A stretch of DNA of 64,000 bases from Stomorhina lunata. Its lineage: Eukaryota; Arthropoda; Insecta; Diptera; Rhiniidae. Positions within the stretch are counted from its first letter, which is position 1; the number at the start of each line of letters is the position of its first letter. Both the position numbers and the translations under genes were made by a program. The stretch spans positions 134,502,120-134,566,119 of the forward strand of contig OW121741.1 of assembly GCA_933228675.1 (NCBI GenBank), given 5' to 3'. Shown piece after piece: positions 10,747 to 22,349 of this stretch. The notes under the pieces were generated by a model. The model ran no database searches. It was not told where the DNA came from and saw nothing but the letters and a program-made list of their open reading frames with translations.

Positions 10747-13534
10747 TCTGAGCAGGGACCGAAAATAACTGTCATTTTTGAATTTTTGATTAAAAAAAGC
10801 AACTTCAAGGAAATGTCGGAGAATAAAGCCAGGTATACTTGGTTTTATTCTCCTAGATAGTCTTAGACCAAATTTTCAAAAAATGTGATGCTTTTTAAAA
10901 TCTGATTTTTATTTTTTTAAGAAAAAAAAAATAATAGTTATTTTTCGATTTTTATTTTATTGAGCAAAAATAACAGTTATTTTTAACTCTTATTTTTTTC
11001 GAGCAAAAATAAAAGTTATTTTTTAACTTTTATTTTTTCGAGCAAAAATAACAATTATTTTTTACTTTTATTATTTCGAGCGTAAATAAAAGTAATTTTT
11101 TGATTTTATTTTTTCGAGCATAAATAAATGTTATTTTTTTAATTTTATTTTTTCGAGCAGAAATAAAAGTTATTTTTGTGTTTTCAACCGTAATTATGAT
11201 TGCAAAACTTCATTAATTTTTGAGCATATGCAAATTATTTTCATTGAAAAATTATCGTTTTAAATTTTTTTTTAATGAATTTAAACAAAAATAACTTTTA
11301 TTTCTGCTCGAAAAAATAAAAGTCAAAAAATAACTTTTATTTATGCTCGAAATAATAAAAGTCAAAAACAACTGTTATTTTTGCTCGAAAAAATAAAAGT
11401 TAAAAAATAACTTTTATTTTTGCTTGAAAAGTCAAAAATATCTGTTATTTGTTATCAAAAAAACATGTAAGAGTGGTATATTCGGCTTTGCCGAATCTTG
11501 GATACTCTTCACCAATGGTGTTTCAAAAGTACTTAATGTAATTCCTAGCAATATTTGGTTATACTAGTATTATATGCAAAGAGTCTTTAAAATTAAGAGT
11601 CGGAAAACGAACAACTTTTCGGTGGCGTCATCATCTAGAATAGTTATGCACCCATTGTGCATAACTATTGTTCTTTCGATCTGCCCGATGGATTGTTCTT
11701 TCGATCTGCCCGATGGATGTTTGGAAAGTTTTGCTCTAGTTCTTTGTGCAATTTTAATGTGATTTAGTTTATCAGCATTAAATCGATTCCCGGTCGGGGT
11801 TATATGGGAGATTTCACTAAATGTGAACAGAGCTCGCCCATTTTCAATACCGAACTTTTCAAGAGATCAGAAATACTTTTGTCAAATGTTGTCCCTCTAG
11901 AAAGTTTATTTTAGGCGCTATCGCCCTGAATATCAATATTGTACAACGTCTTTATACTAAATGTCATCATCGTATCTATTATAATTCGCCATTTATTAGC
12001 TACTAAGAGATTGCCTTAGGCGAAGTTATACGGGAGCAATTGTCAAATAAAAAATTTAAATTTTCATTGATATGTGAGATACTTGCATACATATGTAGGT
12101 ATTGAACGGATATCATGTAATTAGCTGCATTTTTTGTACTTCGTAGGAAGATTACCTATAATTTGATATATAATACATTCTCAAATGTTATCATAATGTT
12201 CAAAAGTCAGACACAAAATTAAGATAATTGCAGTGTGTCTGTCTGCTAAAATCAGATTTGTAGAGCTCCTGGATTTTACACAAAATTTTAGGATATTGTC
12301 CCACCCTGAATTTCATCATTGTCGATCAAAACACCATCGCTTAAACGCTAAATTATATCTACAACAAATTACCGAATGCATCAGGATTTAGGTAATCCGC
12401 TATTAAATTTCATCAAAATAAACATCTGAGATATAGACAAAACAGGAGCTCCAGAAACTTGACTACGGACAAGCAAACAGACGGACGAAGGTCGCGAAAT
12501 CGATTCTCCTGCAGATTCTGAGTTGATCGGTACAATTTGAATGGTATTCATAATCAGATTTGTGGAGTATATATATCAGATTTTAGAAAATCCACCCACA
12601 AAGAACGATGTCAAATTTCATCACAATCGGTCCATAAACACCTGAGATATTGCTGAAACAATACTTACAAAATGTAAACAAAATTTCTTAGACACGTACT
12701 TTGGGCAATTTGCTGTACATCAAATGTAGTGTTTTGGCGATATCTCAATTGTTTATGGACCGCTTTTGATAAAATTTAATAAAGTGCTTGGCGGGGGAAT
12801 TTCCTAAAATCTGATATAAAATTTATGTATGTCCGTGCTAAAGGAGGATGGTTTTTTCCTATTTCTGTATTTCATTTTTTTCAACAAACATTCTCTAATG
12901 CGTACTTTGGGCAATTTGCGATACATCAAATTCAGTGTTTTGGCGATATCTCAGTTGCTTATGGACCGATTTTGATAAAATTTTACAGAGTGCTTTGGAA
13001 AAGTAAAGCCTACAATCTAATATATAACATATTATCACATGTACACCAGGAGTATTTTTTTTCTCTTGTTATTTAAAAGTGTGTTTCAATCAAAAATTTT
13101 AAAATTTTTGTCTAATTTTTGGTATTTTTTTGATATTTTCGATGTTTATAAACCGATTTTAATGAAATTTAATAACGTTCACTGCGAGAGAATTTCCTAA
13201 AATCTGATATATAATTTATGTAAGTCCATCCTCCAGGGGCTTCAGAAACTTGACTTCAACAGACAGATAGACAAACAGACAGACGGACATCGCTTAATCG
13301 ATTCTCCTCCCGATTCTGAGTCAATCGGTATAATTTTTTGGGGTCTACGATCACTAATAAATTACAAATTACAAACGGAATCACAAACTTATAATACCCT
13401 TTCACCTATTGGTGAAGGGTATAATAAAAGTCAAAAAATAACTTTTATTTTTGCTCGAAAAAAAAGTCAAAAAATAACTTTTATTTTCTGACTTTTACGA
13501 TAAAAGTTATAACAGTTGCAGACCCTGCCCCTGA
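10747..13534. mobile_element. Foldback-like element FB1 with modular inverted repeats
   Basis: The left arm (about 10750-11200) and right parts (11290-11460 and 13425-13530) are inverted copies built from modules of TTATTTTTTCGAGCAAAAAT and AAAAGTTATTTTTTAACTTT. The outermost ends, GCAGGGACCGAAAATAACTG on the left and the complement of AACAGTTGCAGACCCTGC on the right, form a terminal inverted repeat. Arms made of short repeated modules recall fly foldback/Galileo elements, but no transposase is present to prove kinship. A copy with the same left end lies at 24998. The right arm is split by another element at 11466-13425. Confidence 0.65.
11466..13425 (+). mobile_element. Non-coding E-family element (E1) nested in FB1
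   Basis: It begins GTAAGAGTGGTATATTCGGC with TTTGCCGAATCTTGGATACTCTTCACC, and ends CCTATTGGTGAAGGGTATAA, giving inverted TATACCCTTCACCAAT-like ends. The interior has paralogous pieces ending in CAGACAGACGGACAT and GATTCTGAGTC segments, the hallmark of all E-family copies in this window (near 16.0-19.8, 22.35-23.1, 32.4-34.3, 44.8-45.5 and 51.8-52.1 kb). No intact frame; frames at 11574 and 12825 have no family match. The superfamily is not known to me. Confidence 0.65.
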
Positions 13535-13562
13535 GGTCAAATTTGAAACCATTCTTAAGAAA

Positions 13563-13745
13563 TTCAGCTGTGGATTAGATGATTAGCACGTAGACTACTA
13601 AGTACAACAAATCATATTCAGTCCGGGTTCGAGCCCCAGAAATTATAAATTTCTATTAATATTATTAATTACCCCAGCATTCTCCATCGGCGGTAAGCCT
13701 ACAGTAGTAACACGCTGTCGATGTAAAAGAAATAAAATTGGTTGT
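13563..13745 (+). mobile_element. tRNA-derived SINE, copy 1
   Basis: A tRNA-like head has a B-box-like GGTTCGAGCCC at 13626-13636 preceded by an A-box-like GATGATTAGCACG. The body includes CATCGGCGGTAAG and AACACGCTGTCGATGTAAA, and the tail is GAAATAAAATTGG. The same arrangement recurs at 60040-60210, so this is a dispersed family rather than a tRNA gene. Confidence 0.72.
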
Positions 13746-14892
13746 AGAACAAAAAGATTAAACAATAAATTAAAACAACAACAAATGGCACAAATTACTT
13801 CTGTAAACGGTAAAAAATTTGTAAAATTTCGACAAAATCGTTCTACATTTAACCCCAGCTCTCATTTAAGATCCAATGACGACTTGAATAAAAAAATTGG
13901 ATACATATTTTCAATTCATTTACTTTATTGTTCATAAAATCATCATTTATTTATGGATTTTATGGAAAACGCCTTTCAATCTTTAGAATATTCACAGTTT
14001 TATGATCATATAATAAAAATGGTTACATAAAAAGTTAAAGTTTGTTGACTAGTGTTCTATAAAAAGGTAGCCTAATGTTTTTAGTATTTTTAGTAAATAC
14101 TAAAAAATCGATGTCTTAAATTACATAATAATCGTTTAAATATGACACGTTATACCAAGTATTATCTCTAAAAACAATATGCTAAAACCCACTATAACAT
14201 AAATAGACAGACGGACAGAAATTATACGAAATACAAATAAATTTAAATAATATTTATTTAAATTTATTTATTAAAGATTATACTTCGTAGGTATATTTCT
14301 AGGTATTTATAAATTTGCGCTCATGCAAATATCATTAAAAAATCGTCTAAGAAAGTGCTATAGTCAGGCAAAAACCGACTCTATGATACCGCTATAACAT
14401 TAGAGTTCAGATAATGACTAATTTTTAAAAGTTATTTTTTGTTGAATGCTTGACCTGAGAATGCTCGAGATTTACGAACATTTTTTCGAGATTGTTGTAT
14501 ATTTCCGGTAATTGGTCTAATATGGAAACTAAAGTAAAATGTTGACCGTTCATTGAAGTTCACACAAATCCTAATAGTCCAAGGCTTTTGCATAGAAAAA
14601 TTAATATTTTTAGGCTTATGGTCGTCTCTGTGATTTTCGTGGTATAGAAAAGGCATTCGAGAGAAGGTATAGGAAGTATAGGGTAAAATGTTAACGTTCA
14701 TACAAACCCTGATAGTTAAAGGCTTTTGCATACAAAATTATTATTATCAGAAGGTATTGTATGGGAGGTATAATCAAATATGTATCGATATAAGATGGTT
14801 AAAATATATTGTTCTTATTTCATTAAACTACATGTAAATGCAGGGAGATATAGGGGAAGTTGGATACCAAGCAACGTTTATGACTGATATTA
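13746..14892. other. AT-rich DNA with E-family fragment and a local duplication
   Basis: No gene. A fragment at 14343-14400 (AAGAAAGTGCTATAGTCAGG) matches the start of the E-family copy at 22350. Two related blocks of about 125 bp (near 14545-14615 and 14690-14735), each with TTCA..CACAAA and AGGCTTTTGCATA, form a tandem duplication. The minus-strand frame at 14432-14731 is a translation of this duplication. Confidence 0.5.
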
Positions 14893-15890
14893 ACTTGCAA
14901 AGTGGGTTTTCATATGTTAAATTTTTTCAGTCGTGGGTCTTTATATGTTAAAATTGTTCAATAGTGAGTCTTCATGTGTTAAAATTGTTCAACCGTGAGT
15001 CTTTATATGTTAAAATTGTTCAATCGAGGGTTTTCATATGGTAAAATTGTTCAATCGTGGGTATTCATGTGTTAAAATTGTTCAATCGTGGGTCTTTATA
15101 TGTTAAAATTGTTTAATCATGAGTCTTCATGTGTTAAAATTGTTCAATCGAGGGTTTTCATATGGTAAAATTGTTCAATCGTGGGTATTCATGTGTTAAA
15201 ATTGTTCAATCGTGGGTCCTCATATGATAAAATTGTTTAATCGTGAGTATTCATATGTTAAAATTGTTCAATCGAGGGTTTTCATATGGTACAATTTTTC
15301 AATCGTGGGTCTTCATGTGTTAAAATTGTTCAATCGTGGGTCTTTATATGTTAAAATTGTTTAATCATGAGTCTTCATGTGTTAAAATTGTTCAATCGTG
15401 GGTCTTCATGTGTTAAAATTGTTCAATCGTGGGTCTTTATATGTTAAAATTGTTTAATCATGAGTCTTCATGTGTTAAAATTGTTCAATCGTGGGTCCTC
15501 ATATGATAAAATTGTTTAATCGTGAGTCTTCATATGTTAAAATTGTTCAATCGAGGGTTTTCATATGGTAAAATTGTTCAATCGTGGGTCTTCATGTGTT
15601 AAAATTGTTCAATCGTGGGTCTTCATATGCTGAAATTGTTTGATCGTGGGGGCTCAGTTGGTAAAATTGTTCAATCGTGGGTTTTCATATGTTAAAATTG
15701 CTCAATCGTTGGTCTTCATATGTTAAAATTGTTCAATCGTGGGGGCTCAGTTGGTAAAATTGTTCAATCGTGGGTTTTCATATGTTAAAATTGCTCAATC
15801 GTTGGTCTTCATATGTTAAAATTGTTCAATCGTGGGTGCTCATATGTTAAACTTGTTAAATCGTGAGTCTTCATTGGTTTTAATTGCTAA
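14893..15890 (+). repeat. Minisatellite array A3 (same family as A1 and A2)
   Basis: About 32 units of about 31 bp with TTCAATCGTGGGTCTTCATG, TGTTAAAATTG and a TCGAGGGTTTTCATATGG variant. Higher-order repetition is visible: blocks of several units recur, for example around 15000-15180, 15280-15330 and 15640-15830. Same orientation as A1 and A2. Confidence 0.92.
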
Positions 15891-16601
15891 GCCCAGACTT
15901 ATCTTGGTTATCCTTTATATCACTGACCTATTCGTAGTATCACCCGGGAACTACGTTAACACCTGTTAATCTAGTGAGCTAACATGTGCCGCTAGTTCTT
16001 AGTAAAAACATTCTTCATTTCTAAGAAAATTTTGGTATTGAAATTGGGCAAATGTTACCCCATCATTTGACCATAGCTAATTCTAATCGCTTATTTGCTA
16101 ATAAATAACAAACAAAAGTTCTACATAAGAGAGCAGCATATAAAATTTCATAAAAATCGGTTCATATTTAGCCATTGCTCCCATACAAAAAACTTACGGA
16201 AACAGCCAAAATTTGACCTAAAATACACTTAAATGACAATAAATCTAAAATTATAACAGATATAACAACCAAATTTAGCACAAGGAAGTCTTATGTTAAT
16301 GCCAGCCAGTGTGCAATTTTGTCACAATCGGTTACCATTTGACCATAGCTCCCATATAAAAAACTTACGGAAATACAAAAATACAAAAAGAAATGGGATT
16401 TATGTCCGTCTGTCCGTCAGATAAAAGCGCGATAGCTCCTTAACTACATGAGCAAGAGAGACAAAATTGTAAACAAATGCAAAAGTATTTCTGATATGTT
16501 ATATAAGTTGTGTACTGAAAACAGGCGAAATCGGTTCACATTTAGTTAGAGCTCCCATATAACCCCGTCCCGGGAAACACATTAATGCTGATAAATTGAA
16601 T

Positions 16602-16603
<2 letters not shown>

Positions 16604-16649
<46 letters not shown>
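16604..16649. repeat. (TA)n microsatellite
   Basis: An uninterrupted run of about 23 TA dinucleotides. Confidence 0.95.
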
Positions 16650-16654
<5 letters not shown>

Positions 16655-17261
16655 ACTATCTCGAAAACGGCTCTAACGATTTTGATAAAATTTGGACAGT
16701 GGGTATCTTTGCCTCTAAGAGGGTAAACGGGTAAAAAGGGGAAAAATCGAAAACGCTATATTTCCTTAAGTAATAGGTATAGAAACAAAATTTAAATTAC
16801 GTTTTAAACAGCTATGAAAATAAACGGACAGGTGTTTGGTACTTTTTGGAAACTATGTCCGATAAGGGGTAAAAAAAGGGTGAAAATAGTTTTTTTGGTA
16901 CCTTTTTAACCCACTCTTATATTTTAAACTAAGGAATATAGAAAGAAACTTTGTACTGCAATCAATAGATGTGAAAGAAATATTGAACACGTATTTGGTA
17001 CTTTTTTGATTTTGTGGCCAAAATGTGTAAAAAAGGGATAAACTGATAACTTAACATCTACAAAAGTAATATGAATAGGAAAATTATGTTAACTGCTTTC
17101 TAATAAAATGTACCGAATTCAATTGGTACCAAAGAAGTACCAATTATGCATATGGAACTTTTTGAAATTAAGGGATAAAAAGGGGAAAAAATTAGTAATG
17201 TTATAACTTTAAAACAAATGAATGTTTGTCTGTATGTATGTTCTTTGTAGAATAGTAAACT
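16650..17261. other. Non-coding repeat-like DNA with recurring AAAGGGG blocks
   Basis: Several loosely repeated 130-180 bp blocks carry a GGTACTTTTT-like phrase and a GGGTAAAAAGGGG-like phrase (about 16730, 16860, 17030 and 17170). No coding potential was seen. It may be the 5' part of the same inserted element that carries the satellite downstream. Confidence 0.45.
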
Positions 17262-18055
17262 GTGAATTTGGTCATGTTGCGGATAAGCCGGCGGAGGTTT
17301 TTAAGTTGGTAAACCGAATTTCCGACAGGTGGCGCCACTGAAAATTACTAAAAATTAATTAAATAGTAAACTGTACATTTCATCATACTATGATCTTTTG
17401 CAAAGTTGTAGCGCATGAGCCGGCGAATGCTTTTTAATTGGTGTGAATAATTTCCGACAGGTGGCGCTACTGAAAATTACTCAAAGTCAATTTAATCGTA
17501 AGCTGTACATATAATCATGCTATAACCTTTAGCAATGTTGTTGCACATGAGCCGACGAAGGTTTCTTAGTTAGTATGAAGAAATTTCGACAGGTGGCGCC
17601 ACTGAAATTTACTTAAAGTCAATTTAATCGTAAACTGTACAATTAATCATGCTATAATTTTTAGCAAAGTTATTGCGGATAATCCGACGAAGGTTTATTA
17701 ATTGGAATGACCAAAGTCCGACAGGTAGCGCCACTGAAAATTACTCAAAATGAATTAAATCGTAAACTGTGCATTTGATCAGACTATAAGTGAATTAAAT
17801 CATAAACTGTGCATTTGATCATGTTATGATCATAAGCAAAGTTGTTACGCATAAGCAGATGAAGGTTTCTTAGTGGTATGAACGACTTCAGGCGGCGCCA
17901 CTGAAAACTACTCAAAATGAATTAAATCGTTAACTGTGCATTTGATCAGACTATAATCTTTAGCAAAGTTGTTGCGCATGAGTCGACGGAGGTTTCTGTT
18001 GGTATGACCAATTTTCAAAATTATTTAAAATGAGTTAAACTGTAACTGTATAAAA
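17262..18055 (+). repeat. Tandem satellite, about 131-bp unit, six to seven copies
   Basis: Units begin near 17262, 17362, 17494, 17625, 17758 and 17930. Each carries AATCGTAAACTGTACATTT, GCAAAGTTGTTGCGCATGAG and CGACAGGTGGCGCCACTGAA. Units are diverged, and one near 17790-17810 is truncated. Confidence 0.8.
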
Positions 18056-18359
18056 TAAAATATATAAAAACTTTAAAATTTGCCTCAAAATGCTTATCAT
18101 AAAGCCCCGAGCAAGGCTCGGTCAACCAGGTACTATAATTGTAATAGCTATGACGACTAAATTAAGAGTAGAGAAGTTTTATGCTATTGGTCAGTATATC
18201 AAATATAATAGGAACCGGTCCATATTTGACTATAGCTTTCATATAAAAAACACTCCCGGAAATAAAAAAAAAATGTATCAAAGGCCAGTTAAAAGCTATT
18301 ATATTAGAATTTATGACAGCTATGGCCACTAAATTGACATTGTAAGAATAAGCTTTATA

Positions 18360-19646
18360 AAGAGTGTTCTAAAAAAAATATGCATTTACTATTTTAGACA
18401 AAATTTATCCATAGTGCAAGAAATAATTTATTTTTTGATCAAGTTAGTTTCTATAGATATGTCAGATACTTTTATTTTAGGAATTATTAATTTTAAATAG
18501 TTATTTCAATCAAAATGGACTGCGAAAAAAAAGTTCGTGAAAATATAATTAAAACTTTTCAAAAAAATCCGTCATGGACTTTTAAAAAAATAGCTAAAAA
18601 TTTGAAAGTTGACCCTCGAACGGTTTCTAATACCATCAGATGGTATAAGGAAAACCTGAGTATTGAAAGAAAACCTGGATCAGGGAGGAAAAAAGGTCCT
18701 ACAGATATTGGTAAGGCAAAAGAAGTCAAGCGACTCTTTCGAAGAGCGCCTAACACTTCTTTAAGAAAAGCAGCTCGTACGGTGAAATGTTCTACGAATT
18801 TTGCACATAGAGTCAAAGCTTATGCTGGACTGAAGACATACAAAGTCCAAAGATTCCAGATCGCAATGCTATAAAGAACTTAGAGCAAAAAAACGAGCGA
18901 AAAAATTGAAGTCTGATTTTATAAAAAATACACCTGTTGTGTGATGGATGATGAAACATACGTACTGGCAGACTTTTCTCAACTTCCTGGTCAAGATTTT
19001 TATGTTGCTGATAAACGGGGCAATATTCGGCAAGAGTTTCGCACAAAAAAACAAACAAAATTCCCTAAGAAGTTTCTCGTGTGGCAAGCTATTTGCAGTT
19101 GTGGCAAAAGAAGTAAAGTATTTGTGGCATCTGGTACAATAAACACAGAAATTTATATAAAGGAGTGCCTACAAAAACGGTTGTTACCCTTTTTAAGAGA
19201 GCACAGAGTGACTACATTTTTTTGGCCCGATTTGGCATCATGCCATTATGGAAAAAAGGCACTTGAGTGGTACTCAAAGAATAATGTCATTTTTGTACCA
19301 CGAGAGGCAAATCCACCTAACTGTCCAGAACTTCGGCCTGTGGAAAGGTATTGGGCTCTGGTAAAAAAGGAATTGAAGAACACAGGAAAGATTTCCAAGA
19401 ACATGTCCGATTTTAAGCGCAGGTGGAACACATGCTCCAAAAAGGTATCAGAAGCAACTGTAAAATCTTTAATGGAAGGGTTTCCGAAAAAAGTTGATAA
19501 TTTTGCAAAACCCGAGTACTAAGTAAACATTTTAATGCTAAATGATTTTGTATAATATGTCATTATATTTGCGTATTTTGTAGAGTTTTTATATTAAAAT
19601 TTTTATTTAAGAAAATCCAACTACAAATTTTATTTAGAGCACTCTT
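18360..19646 (+). mobile_element. Tc1/mariner DD37E transposon, copy 1
   Basis: The ends AAGAGTGTTCTAAAAAAAAT and the complement of TATTTAGAGCACTCTT form short inverted repeats, flanked by TA on both sides, the usual target of the superfamily. It lies inside an E-family copy: the uninterrupted counterpart is at about 32955-32970 on the other strand. Three further copies are in the window (41726, 57912 and 61499). Confidence 0.9.
18515..19522 (+). pseudogene. DD37E transposase, broken by three single-base deletions
   Basis: The frame starts MDCEKKVRENIIKTF, followed by helix-turn-helix segments (KKIAKNLKVDPRTVSN and SLRKAARTVKCS) that would bind the terminal repeats. The catalytic part has the first Asp in MDDETYVLAD, the second in WPDLASCHY and the Glu in LRPVERYW. 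I count 37 residues between the second Asp and the Glu, the spacing of the ITm DD37E group known from mosquitoes. Compared with the 57.9 kb copy, this one lacks single bases near 18850, 18885 and 18928. Together they restore the original frame but scramble about 30 residues with an internal stop, so it cannot make active enzyme. The two remaining open parts are 18515-18874 and 18941-19522. Confidence 0.9.
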
Positions 19647-20244
19647 TATAAATAACAGCCAGTGTGTAAAATTTTGTAACAATCGAATTTGGTCCACATG
19701 TTGAATTTGCTGCACCCTCGTAGATATATAAGATATGTTTCTAAATTTAATACAACTTGATGGTGGGTATATAAGATTCGGCACAGCCGAATATAACACT
19801 CTTACTTGTTTTTTTACTTAAAAACTTTAAAATGCCTCTCCAACCTTAAAAAAAAACTATTACTAGTATTTCCCTTATTCTTATATTGCCAGTTTAAGAG
19901 AAAAGTTAGTATACCACATTACCAGCCTATACTATATTATCAGTATAACTTCAAAATTTCAAACTGCAATTAGATTATAAGCTTTTTACGGGCACCCAGC
20001 AGATCGGACAGACGAAAATGACAAAGCCAATTAATATACAATATACCATTGTTGATGTAGGGTACAACCACAAAACGATGTGTGAAATCTCGTTAAATCT
20101 TAGTTTTGTGTATAGAAAATATTAACAAAAAATATTTGCTTTTAATACAAAATAAATATTTTGAGATTTAATTTGTTTTTTTTTGAGAAAAAAAAACTTA
20201 ATGGGTTTTTTTGAGATAACTTTTGAGAACAAGTTCATTTTAAG

Positions 20245-20282
20245 TATAAAAGTTTTGATTTGCTCAATTTTACTAATCATTC
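20245..20282 (+). promoter_or_regulatory. Core promoter of Kunitz gene K1
   Basis: TATAAAAG at 20245-20252 and an initiator match TCATTC at 20277-20282 are spaced as in fly core promoters, predicting a start near 20279 and a leader of about 60 nt. Confidence 0.7.
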
Positions 20283-20339
20283 AAAAACTGAACTTTGTTG
20301 ATTAAGCTTCAGGCAAAAAAAAAGTAATATTCCATAAAA

Positions 20340-20658
20340 ATGAAATTCTTCGCTGTTTTGTTGGCCCTTTGTGCTTTAATGGCTTCAGCTTTTGCTGTTA
20401 AACATCGTAAGTTTTCTAAAGAAATTATCGTATTTGAATCTTATGAATATTAATTAAAAAATTTGTAATTTTCCAGCCGATTGCGCTTTGGAACATTCCG
20501 CTGATGGCAATGGACTTATTCGTTGTGCCGCCTTTATTCCTTCCTGGTCCTTCAAATCTGACTCCAATGAATGCGTTGAATTCGTCTATGGCGGTTGTGG
20601 CGGTAACAATAACCGTTTCGGCAGCCGTGAAGAATGCGAAAACAAGTGCAAAGAATAA
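20340..20658 (+). CDS. Kunitz-type secreted protease inhibitor K1
   Basis: Two exons, 20340-20406 and 20477-20658, with a 70-bp phase-1 intron (GTAAG/CCAG), give 82 residues. Exon 1 is a signal peptide, MKFFAVLLALCALMASAFA, and exon 2 a single Kunitz domain. Cysteine spacing is C-x13-C-x15-C-x7-C-x12-C-x3-C. The last four gaps are standard, but the first loop has 13 residues instead of the usual 8, with GNG before the second Cys. FVYGGCGGNNNRF is the family signature. The residue after the second Cys (predicted P1) is Ala, which would suit elastase-like targets if this loop behaves classically. It resembles the small secreted fly Kunitz proteins of haemolymph and male accessory gland (IM33/Acp24A4 type), from memory only. 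A polyadenylation signal AATAAA lies at 20676-20681. First of three tandem copies. Confidence 0.92.
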
Positions 20659-21050
20659 ATGTGATTTACGATAGTAATAAATATTTAGGGTTTTAGTAAA
20701 AAAAAAGTGAAGTTTTATTGGAAAATCGAGAGTAATTAAGAAAAAAGTTTGATCTTGGGTTAAGATCTATTATCGGTTTATCTTCAAAATTTCAACCTAC
20801 AATTTAATTAAAAGCTTTATATGGACATTTAGCAGATCGGACAGACGAAAATGACAAACAAAGACAATCTAATAAACAATATACCAATGATGATGTAGGG
20901 TATAACTGCAAATCGATGTGTGAAATCTTGTTAAATCTTAGCTTTTAATACAAAATAAATATTTAAAGATTTAATTTGCTGTTTTTGAGAAAAAAAAACT
21001 TAATGGGTTTTTTATTTTGAGATAACTTTTGAGAACGAGTTCAATCTAAG

Positions 21051-21088
21051 TATAAAAGTTTTGATTTGCTCAATTTTACTAATCATTT
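21051..21088 (+). promoter_or_regulatory. Core promoter of Kunitz gene K2
   Basis: TATAAAAG at 21051-21058 with an initiator-like TCATTT at 21083-21088, same context as K1. The start would be near 21085. Confidence 0.7.
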
Positions 21089-21144
21089 CAAAACTGAACT
21101 CTGTTGATTAAACTTCAGGCAAAAATAAGTAATATTCCATAAAA

Positions 21145-21465
21145 ATGAAATTCTTTGCTATTTTATTGGCCCTCAGCGTTTTAATGGCTTCAGCTTTTGC
21201 TGTTAAACATCGTAAGTTTTCTAAAGGAATTATCTAATTAAAATCTTATGATTATTAATGACAAAAAAATTATATTTTGTTAGCCGATTGCGCTTTGGAA
21301 CATTCCGCTGATGGCAATGGACTTATTCGTTGTGAAGCCTATATTCCTTCCTGGTCCTTCAAATCTGACTCCAATGAATGCGTTGAATTCGTCTATGGCG
21401 GTTGTGGCGGTAACAATAATCGTTTCGGCAGCCGTGAAGAATGCGAAAACAAGTGCAAAGAATAA
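21145..21465 (+). CDS. Kunitz-type secreted protease inhibitor K2
   Basis: Exons 21145-21211 and 21284-21465 (72-bp phase-1 intron) give 82 residues. The signal peptide is MKFFAILLALSVLMASAFA. The Kunitz domain is as in K1, with the same 13-residue first loop, but P1 is Glu (IRCEAY) instead of Ala and Phe is replaced by Tyr two residues later. An acidic P1 is not typical of trypsin or chymotrypsin inhibitors, so the target may be unusual or the protein may act by another route. The exon 2 protein is identical to K3, with only synonymous differences. An AATAAA follows the stop. A frame that starts inside the intron (21277) is not the real start; the ATG at 21145 gives a signal peptide. Confidence 0.92.
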
Positions 21466-21857
21466 ATGTGATTTACGATAGTAATAAATATTTAGGGTTT
21501 TAGTAAAAAAAAAAGTGAAGTTTTATTGGAAAATCTAGAGTAATTAAGAAAAAAGTTTGATCTTGGTTTAAGATCTATTATCGGTTTATCTTCAAAATTT
21601 CAACCTACAATTTAATTAAAAGCTTTATATGGAGATTTAGCAGATCGGACAGACGAAAATGACAAACAAAGACAATCTAATAAACAATATACCGATAATG
21701 ATGTAGGGTATAACTGCAAATCGATGTTTGAAATCTTGTTAAATCTTAGCTTTTAATACAAAATAAATATTTTAAGATTTAATTAGCTTTTTTGAGAAGA
21801 AAAAACTTAATGGGTTTTTTATTTTGAGATAACTTTTGAGAACGAGTTCAATCTAAG

Positions 21858-21895
21858 TATAAAAGTTTTGATTTGCTCAATTTTACTAATCATTT
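21858..21895 (+). promoter_or_regulatory. Core promoter of Kunitz gene K3
   Basis: TATAAAAG at 21858-21865 and TCATTT at 21890-21895, duplicated from K2 with the whole upstream region. Confidence 0.7.
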
Positions 21896-21951
21896 CAAAA
21901 CTGAACTCTGTTGATTAAACTTCAGGCAAAAATAAGTAATATTCCATAAAA

Positions 21952-22272
21952 ATGAAATTATTTGCTATTTTATTGGCCCTCAGCGTTTTAATGGCTTCAG
22001 CTTTTGCTGTTAAACATCGTAAGTTTTCTAAAGAAATTATCTAATTAAAATCTTATGATTATTAATGACAAAAAAATTATATTTTGTTAGCCGATTGCGC
22101 TTTGGAACATTCCGCTGATGGCAATGGACTTATTCGTTGTGAAGCCTATATTCCTTCCTGGTCCTTCAAATCTGATTCTAATGAATGCGTTGAATTCGTC
22201 TATGGCGGTTGTGGCGGTAACAATAACCGTTTCGGCAGCCGTGAAGAATGCGAAAACAAGTGCAAGGAATAA
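21952..22272 (+). CDS. Kunitz-type secreted protease inhibitor K3
   Basis: Exons 21952-22018 and 22091-22272 (72-bp phase-1 intron) give 82 residues. It differs from K2 only in the signal peptide (Leu for Phe at residue 3) and in silent changes, for example in the codons of SDSNE. P1 is Glu and the first cysteine loop has 13 residues as in K2. The near identity extends into the promoter and intron, so the K2/K3 split is the most recent duplication in the cluster, or the two are kept alike by gene conversion. The 3' flank has lost the clean AATAAA seen in K1 and K2 (a TTAAAAAAT stretch instead), so 3' end formation may differ. Confidence 0.92.
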
Positions 22273-22349
22273 ATGTGATTTACGATATTAAAAAATATTT
22301 AGGGTTTTTGTAAAAGTGAAGTTTTATTGGAAAATTAATAAAAAAAAAG

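Larger units (their letters stand above)
16000..19812 (-). mobile_element. Composite E-family element (E3), interrupted by satellite and DD37E insertion
   Basis: The right end (about 19745-19812) is the reverse complement of the start of the copy at 32391: GATTCGGCACAGCCGAATAT then AACACTCTTACTTG. The left part (16000-16570) is the reverse complement of 33300-34090, including GTCCGTCTGTCCGTCAGATA. Between these lie a TA microsatellite, a 131-bp satellite (17262-18055) and a DD37E transposon (18360-19646). No E-family frame is intact. The extent is inferred from matches to the 32.4-34.3 kb copy. Confidence 0.6.
19860..22340 (+). repeat. Tandem triplication of an about 805-bp gene unit (K1-K3)
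   Basis: Three head-to-tail copies start near 19890, 20760 and 21560. Each includes an upstream CAGATCGGACAGACGAAAAT segment (an E-family-like remnant), a TATA promoter, a two-exon Kunitz gene and its polyadenylation region. ATG-to-ATG spacing is 805 and 807 bp. Copies 2 and 3 are much closer to each other than to copy 1. Confidence 0.9.

Noticed and set aside
18090..18332. 80-residue frame next to the DD37E copy
   Set aside because: It lies in the E-family element on the strand opposite to its orientation and matches nothing.
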